Shown here piece after piece: positions 6,793 to 9,111 of a stretch of 9,111 nt of DNA; position 1 is the first letter of the stretch, and every line of letters begins with the position of its first letter. The DNA is from Betaproteobacteria bacterium (GTDB lineage: Bacteria; Pseudomonadota; Gammaproteobacteria; Burkholderiales; SG8-39). The DNA is taken from assembly GCA_029865405.1 (NCBI GenBank), contig JAOUGZ010000078.1:1-9111 (forward strand). The letters run 5' to 3'. The notes beneath the pieces were generated by a model. The model was not told the origin of the DNA. It did not search any database and worked only from the letters and a program-made list of their open reading frames with translations. Position numbers and translations under genes: made by a program.

Positions 6793-7499
6793 AGGTCCAT
6801 CTCGAACTCGAGCCCCTCGATCGGCGGCCGGCAGTAGTTCCAGTCGAGCGCGGCGCCGGCGCGCGCGACGATGTCCGGCGCGCAGGCATGGAAGTCGCGC
6901 ACCGTGTAGACCTGGGTCGCGCTCGCGTCGCGCCAGCGCGCCCCCAGGCCGGCGAGGCGCGATTCCATCACACCCAGCACGTACTGCACCTTGCGGCGCA
7001 GCCCCGCGGCGGAGGCATCGCCCCGCGCCACGATGTCTTCCGGGAAACGCCCGCCCTCTGGCCATTCGCCGCTGCCGGCGACGACGAAGCTCGGCTGCGC
7101 GCTCGTGGCCGGAACCGTATAGCTGAATGCATGAAAGCCCGGCTCGGCGGGGGGCGCGATGTCCGGCGCAACGTTGGCGCGCGCCACCGGATTGAGGCCG
7201 CCGCGCACCAGACCCCAGTCTTCGAGCACGGCGACATAGCCGCGGTTGAACTCGCCGAAGCCGCCGAAGCTGAACGGTCGCGGCGAGCGCAACTCGGCGG
7301 CGCAGAGCGCCGTGCGCGGGCGCCCGAGCGCGTCGAGGTGCGCCGCGATCGCGGCGAAGCCCTCGGCGAGCGGCAACGGGCGCAGGAAGCGCGCGCGCTC
7401 GAGGGCGAAGCCCTCGCGCGCAATGACACCCTGCGAATAGGGAAATACGCCCTCGAGAAAGTCGTAGCCGCCGTCGGCGAGCGGTCGGAGCGCGGGCAT
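6756..7499 (-). CDS. RidA/YjgF-like protein, possibly CnbZ-type 2-aminomuconate deaminase
   Basis: This 247-aa protein has two parts. Residues 1-130 form a distinctive N-terminal half containing GGYDFLEGVFPYSQGV (10-25), CAAELRSPRPF (66-76) and NPVARANVAP (103-112). Residues 137-240 look like a RidA/YjgF domain: SFVVAGSGEWPEG, a long helix ending in YVLGVMESRLAGLG, the strand TQVYTVRDFHAC, and a closing NYCRPPIEGLEFEMDLRRV where R224 could match the catalytic Arg of RidA. RidA proteins hydrolyse reactive enamines and imines; from memory the overall pattern resembles proteins annotated CnbZ, a 2-amino-5-chloromuconate deaminase, but I cannot check this. The ATG at 7499 is preferred because the recognisable sequence starts there and a -10 box lies 7 nt upstream. 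Longer forms starting at 7526 or 7691 would run into fpr with unconvincing sequence. Its 3' end overlaps livM by 29 bp. No aromatic-ring pathway genes are in view. Confidence 0.8.
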   Translation of the reverse strand: MPALRPLADGGYDFLEGVFPYSQGVIAREGFALERARFLRPLPLAEGFAAIAAHLDALGRPRTALCAAELRSPRPFSFGGFGEFNRGYVAVLEDWGLVRGGLNPVARANVAPDIAPPAEPGFHAFSYTVPATSAQPSFVVAGSGEWPEGGRFPEDIVARGDASAAGLRRKVQYVLGVMESRLAGLGARWRDASATQVYTVRDFHACAPDIVARAGAALDWNYCRPPIEGLEFEMDLRRVTTERLLAS

Positions 7500-7505
7500 G
7501 CGCCG

Positions 7506-7511
7506 AATATA
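7506..7511 (-). promoter_or_regulatory. -10 box for the RidA-like gene, predicting a leaderless mRNA
   Basis: On the minus strand this reads TATATT, five of six matches to TATAAT. With a 6-nt discriminator, transcription would begin at 7499, the A of the proposed start codon, so the mRNA would lack a leader. No Shine-Dalgarno is visible ahead of that ATG, which agrees. The -35 region would lie inside the first codons of fpr and is weak (TTGCTC at 7532-7527 is the nearest, with a short 15-bp spacer). Confidence 0.45.
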
Positions 7512-7513
7512 AT
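7508..7513 (+). promoter_or_regulatory. -10 box for fpr, predicting a nearly leaderless mRNA
   Basis: A perfect TATAAT stands in the only AT-rich island of this GC-rich region. With a 6-nt discriminator, transcription would start near 7520, giving a leader of about 5 nt before the fpr ATG at 7525. No Shine-Dalgarno fits in that space. The -35 hexamer at 17 bp (TCGGAG, 7485-7490) is poor, so an activator or an alternative sigma contact may be needed. The box overlaps the minus-strand box by 4 bp, so the two promoters probably compete. Confidence 0.6.
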
Positions 7514-7524
7514 CCAAGCCACGC

Positions 7525-8268
7525 ATGAGCAAATGGCTCGAAGGCCGGGTGGTCGGCCAGATTCGCTGGACCGACCGGCTGTGCAGCCTGCAGGTCCGGG
7601 CGCCGCTCGGCCCGTTCGCGGCCGGCCAGTTCACCAAGCTCGCGCTGGACGTCGGCGGCGAGCGCGTCGCCCGGCCGTACTCGCTCGTCAACGCCCCGGG
7701 CGCCGAGCCGCTCGAGTTCTACTACAACGTGGTGCCGGCCGGGCCGCTGTCGCCGCGCCTCGCCGCGCTCGAGGCCGGCGACACCGTGCACGTGGCGCCG
7801 AATCCCGCCGGGTTTCTCGTGCTGCGCGAGGTGCCGGACGCCGAGAACCTGTGGCTCATCGCCACCGGCACCGGCCTGGGGCCGTTCCTGTCGATCCTGC
7901 GCACGGACGCGCCCTGGGCGCGCTTCGCGCGGGTGACGCTGGTGCACGCGACGCGCACCGCCGCCGACCAGGCGTACCGCGAAACGATCGGCGGGATCGG
8001 GCGCGCGCGCGGCGCCCAGTTCGGCTTCATTCCTTTCGTCAGCCGCGAGCCCGCCGCGGGCGCGCTGGCCGGCCGGGTGCCCGACGCGATTCGCGATGCG
8101 CGCCTTGAGCGCGCCGCGCAGGCCGGGCTCACGGCCGACAGTTCTCATGTCATGCTGTGCGGCAATCCAGCCATGGTGAGCGACGTGTCGGCAGCGCTCG
8201 AAGCACGCGGCATGCGCAAGCACCGGCGCCGCGCGCCCGGGCACATCACGGTGGAGACCTACTGGTGA
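7525..8268 (+). CDS. fpr: Ferredoxin/flavodoxin-NADP+ reductase (Fpr)
   Basis: This 247-aa cytoplasmic flavoenzyme moves electrons between NADPH and ferredoxin or flavodoxin, serving iron-sulfur and radical enzymes and oxidative-stress defence. The FAD site is RPYSLVNAP (50-58), the NADP(H) site is ATGTGLGPFLSIL (113-125), and CGNPAMV (212-218) is the usual nicotinamide-end motif. The protein ends in HITVETYW, with the terminal Trp stacking position typical of the E. coli-like Fpr subclass. Length is normal. The ATG at 7525 shares the palindrome CATG with a possible minus-strand start and sits 25 bp from the start of the divergent gene. Its stop overlaps the next gene by 4 nt (GTGA), so the lipoprotein is probably co-transcribed and co-translated. 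A ferredoxin partner is not in the window. Confidence 0.95.
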   Translation: MSKWLEGRVVGQIRWTDRLCSLQVRAPLGPFAAGQFTKLALDVGGERVARPYSLVNAPGAEPLEFYYNVVPAGPLSPRLAALEAGDTVHVAPNPAGFLVLREVPDAENLWLIATGTGLGPFLSILRTDAPWARFARVTLVHATRTAADQAYRETIGGIGRARGAQFGFIPFVSREPAAGALAGRVPDAIRDARLERAAQAGLTADSSHVMLCGNPAMVSDVSAALEARGMRKHRRRAPGHITVETYW

Positions 8269-9095
8269 GGGCGCGCCTCGCCGCGGTGTGCCTGGTTGCG
8301 CTCGCCGCGGGCTGCAGCGCGATCGAGTTCGCGTACAACAATGCCGGCACCTGGCTGCGCTGGCAGGCCGGCAGCTACCTCGACCTGGAAGAGGCGCAGG
8401 CGCAGGAGTTCGACGGGCGGCTGCGCGTGTTCCTCGCCTGGCATCGCGCCGAGGCGCTCCCGCTCTATGCGCGACTCGCCGAGGAAGCGGGCGCGCGCCT
8501 CGCGCGCGGCGCGTCGCGCGAGGATCTGGTTTGGGGTTACGATGCCGTACGGCACCAGGCGCGCGAGAGCCTGCGGCGGGCCGGCGCCGGACTGGGCGAC
8601 TTTCTCGACCGGCTGTCGAGCGCGCAGATCGCGCACCTCGAGCGCCGCTTCGACGAGGAAAACCGCAAGTTCGCCGAGCAATGGCTCGCAGGCACGATCG
8701 CGGAGCGCCGCGAGCGCCGCTTCAGGCGCCTGGTGCACACGCTGGAGGACTGGGTGGGAGAGCTGAGCGACGCGCAGCGCACGCGGGTGCGGGAGTACAC
8801 CGGAAGCGCGCCGCTCAATGCGGAACTGCGCGAGCGCGAACGCCGGCGCCGCCAGGCGGAGCTTCTCGCCATGCTGCGCGCGCGAGACAGCGCCGCGCGC
8901 CTCGCCGAATGGGCGGCGCACTGGGATGCGGGCCGCGACCCTGATTTCGCCGCCGCCAACCAGGCCGCCACGCAGGCGTTGCTCACCCTGCTCGCCGACC
9001 TCGAGCGTACGCTGAGCCCGCGCCAGCGCACCGTCGCCATCGCGCGGTTGCGAGAATACGCGCGGGATTTCGATCTTCTGGCGGCGGCCCGATGA
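8265..9095 (+). CDS. DUF6279-type lipoprotein of unknown function
   Basis: This 276-aa protein has a lipoprotein signal peptide: MRARL, a hydrophobic core CLVALAAG, and the lipidated C17. The -3 residue of the lipobox is Ala rather than the more common Leu. Next comes SAIEFAYNNAGTWLRWQAGSYLDLEEAQ (in pieces from 18 to 45), the hallmark of a lipoprotein family common in proteobacteria (DUF6279 as I recall it). The rest is almost entirely charged helix: ERRFDEENRKFAEQW near 126-140, a very Arg-rich stretch ELRERERRRRQAELL (187-201), and LERTLSPRQRTVAIARLREY near the end. No catalytic motif is visible. The GTG start at 8265 overlaps the fpr stop by 4 nt; a start further upstream would run through fpr in another frame. 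It should be anchored in the outer or inner membrane facing the periplasm. Function is unknown, and a link with Fpr rests only on operon position. Confidence 0.85.
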   Translation: MRARLAAVCLVALAAGCSAIEFAYNNAGTWLRWQAGSYLDLEEAQAQEFDGRLRVFLAWHRAEALPLYARLAEEAGARLARGASREDLVWGYDAVRHQARESLRRAGAGLGDFLDRLSSAQIAHLERRFDEENRKFAEQWLAGTIAERRERRFRRLVHTLEDWVGELSDAQRTRVREYTGSAPLNAELRERERRRRQAELLAMLRARDSAARLAEWAAHWDAGRDPDFAAANQAATQALLTLLADLERTLSPRQRTVAIARLREYARDFDLLAAAR

Positions 9096-9111
9096 ATGAC
9101 CGCACCGGCCC
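9092..9111 (+). CDS. Start of a further gene, cut by the window edge
   Basis: An ATG at 9092 overlaps the lipoprotein stop in the ATGA arrangement seen at other junctions here and reads MNDRTG to the edge. A second ATG at 9096, in another frame, reads MTAPA and is equally open. No clear ribosome site separates them, and too little is visible to name a product. The overlap suggests the operon continues rightward. Confidence 0.4.

Noticed and set aside
7500..7691. N-terminal extension of the minus-strand RidA-like gene to starts at 7526 or 7691
   Set aside because: The added residues are low-quality sequence antisense to fpr, no ribosome site precedes either start, and the -10 box points to 7499.
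8157..8264. Upstream extension of the lipoprotein frame into fpr
   Set aside because: It would bury the signal peptide and lipobox behind 36 Arg-rich residues; the GTG at 8265 gives a proper lipoprotein signal and a 4-nt coupled overlap.
1..9111. CRISPR arrays, insertion sequences, tRNA/rRNA genes, phage or defence genes
   Set aside because: No spaced direct repeats, transposase-like proteins, terminal inverted repeats or RNA gene signatures were seen; even composition and tight gene packing argue against a recent insertion.

Overview
The window is very GC-rich, densely packed and free of mobile DNA. Gene content, codon choice and the pairing of an E. coli-type ferredoxin-NADP+ reductase with a DUF6279-type lipoprotein suggest a proteobacterium, most likely a betaproteobacterium of the Burkholderiales type. 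This is an inference from gene families; no rRNA or tRNA is present to fix it.

Left block (1-6784, + strand): seven genes in one direction with little or no space between most of them. They are an L-2-amino-thiazoline-4-carboxylate (ATC) hydrolase-family protein (5' end probably outside the window), a GMC-family FAD oxidoreductase, and a complete branched-chain-amino-acid-type (HAAT/Liv) ABC importer in the order binding protein, LivG ATPase, LivF ATPase, LivH permease, LivM permease. Most junctions overlap or have spacers of 1-3 nt. The two real spacers flank the binding-protein gene. The first (50 nt) holds a strong Shine-Dalgarno and a TTGACA hexamer; the second (60 nt) holds a perfect 10-bp stem-loop. 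The likely role is uptake of a small organic solute, possibly followed by oxidation of an alcohol group and hydrolysis of a ring or amide. The substrate cannot be read from the sequence, and several importer motifs differ from the usual LivG/LivH pattern.

Middle (6756-7499, - strand): one gene with a RidA/YjgF-like C-terminal half, possibly related to the 2-aminomuconate-type deaminase CnbZ. Its 3' end overlaps the 3' end of livM by 29 bp, and a long interrupted stem-loop is centred on that overlap.

Right block (7525-9111, + strand): divergently from the RidA-like gene runs fpr (ferredoxin/flavodoxin-NADP+ reductase), then an overlapping lipoprotein gene of the DUF6279 type, then the first codons of a further gene. 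The only 25 bp between the divergent genes form an AT-rich island with back-to-back -10 boxes, which would give leaderless or nearly leaderless mRNAs in both directions.

No CRISPR array, insertion sequence, tRNA/rRNA, phage gene or clear novel defence system was seen. The points most worth following are the divergent leaderless promoter, the hairpin on the convergent overlap, the divergent Liv importer with its linked enzymes, and the RidA-like protein. There is no gene-free stretch longer than 60 bp.
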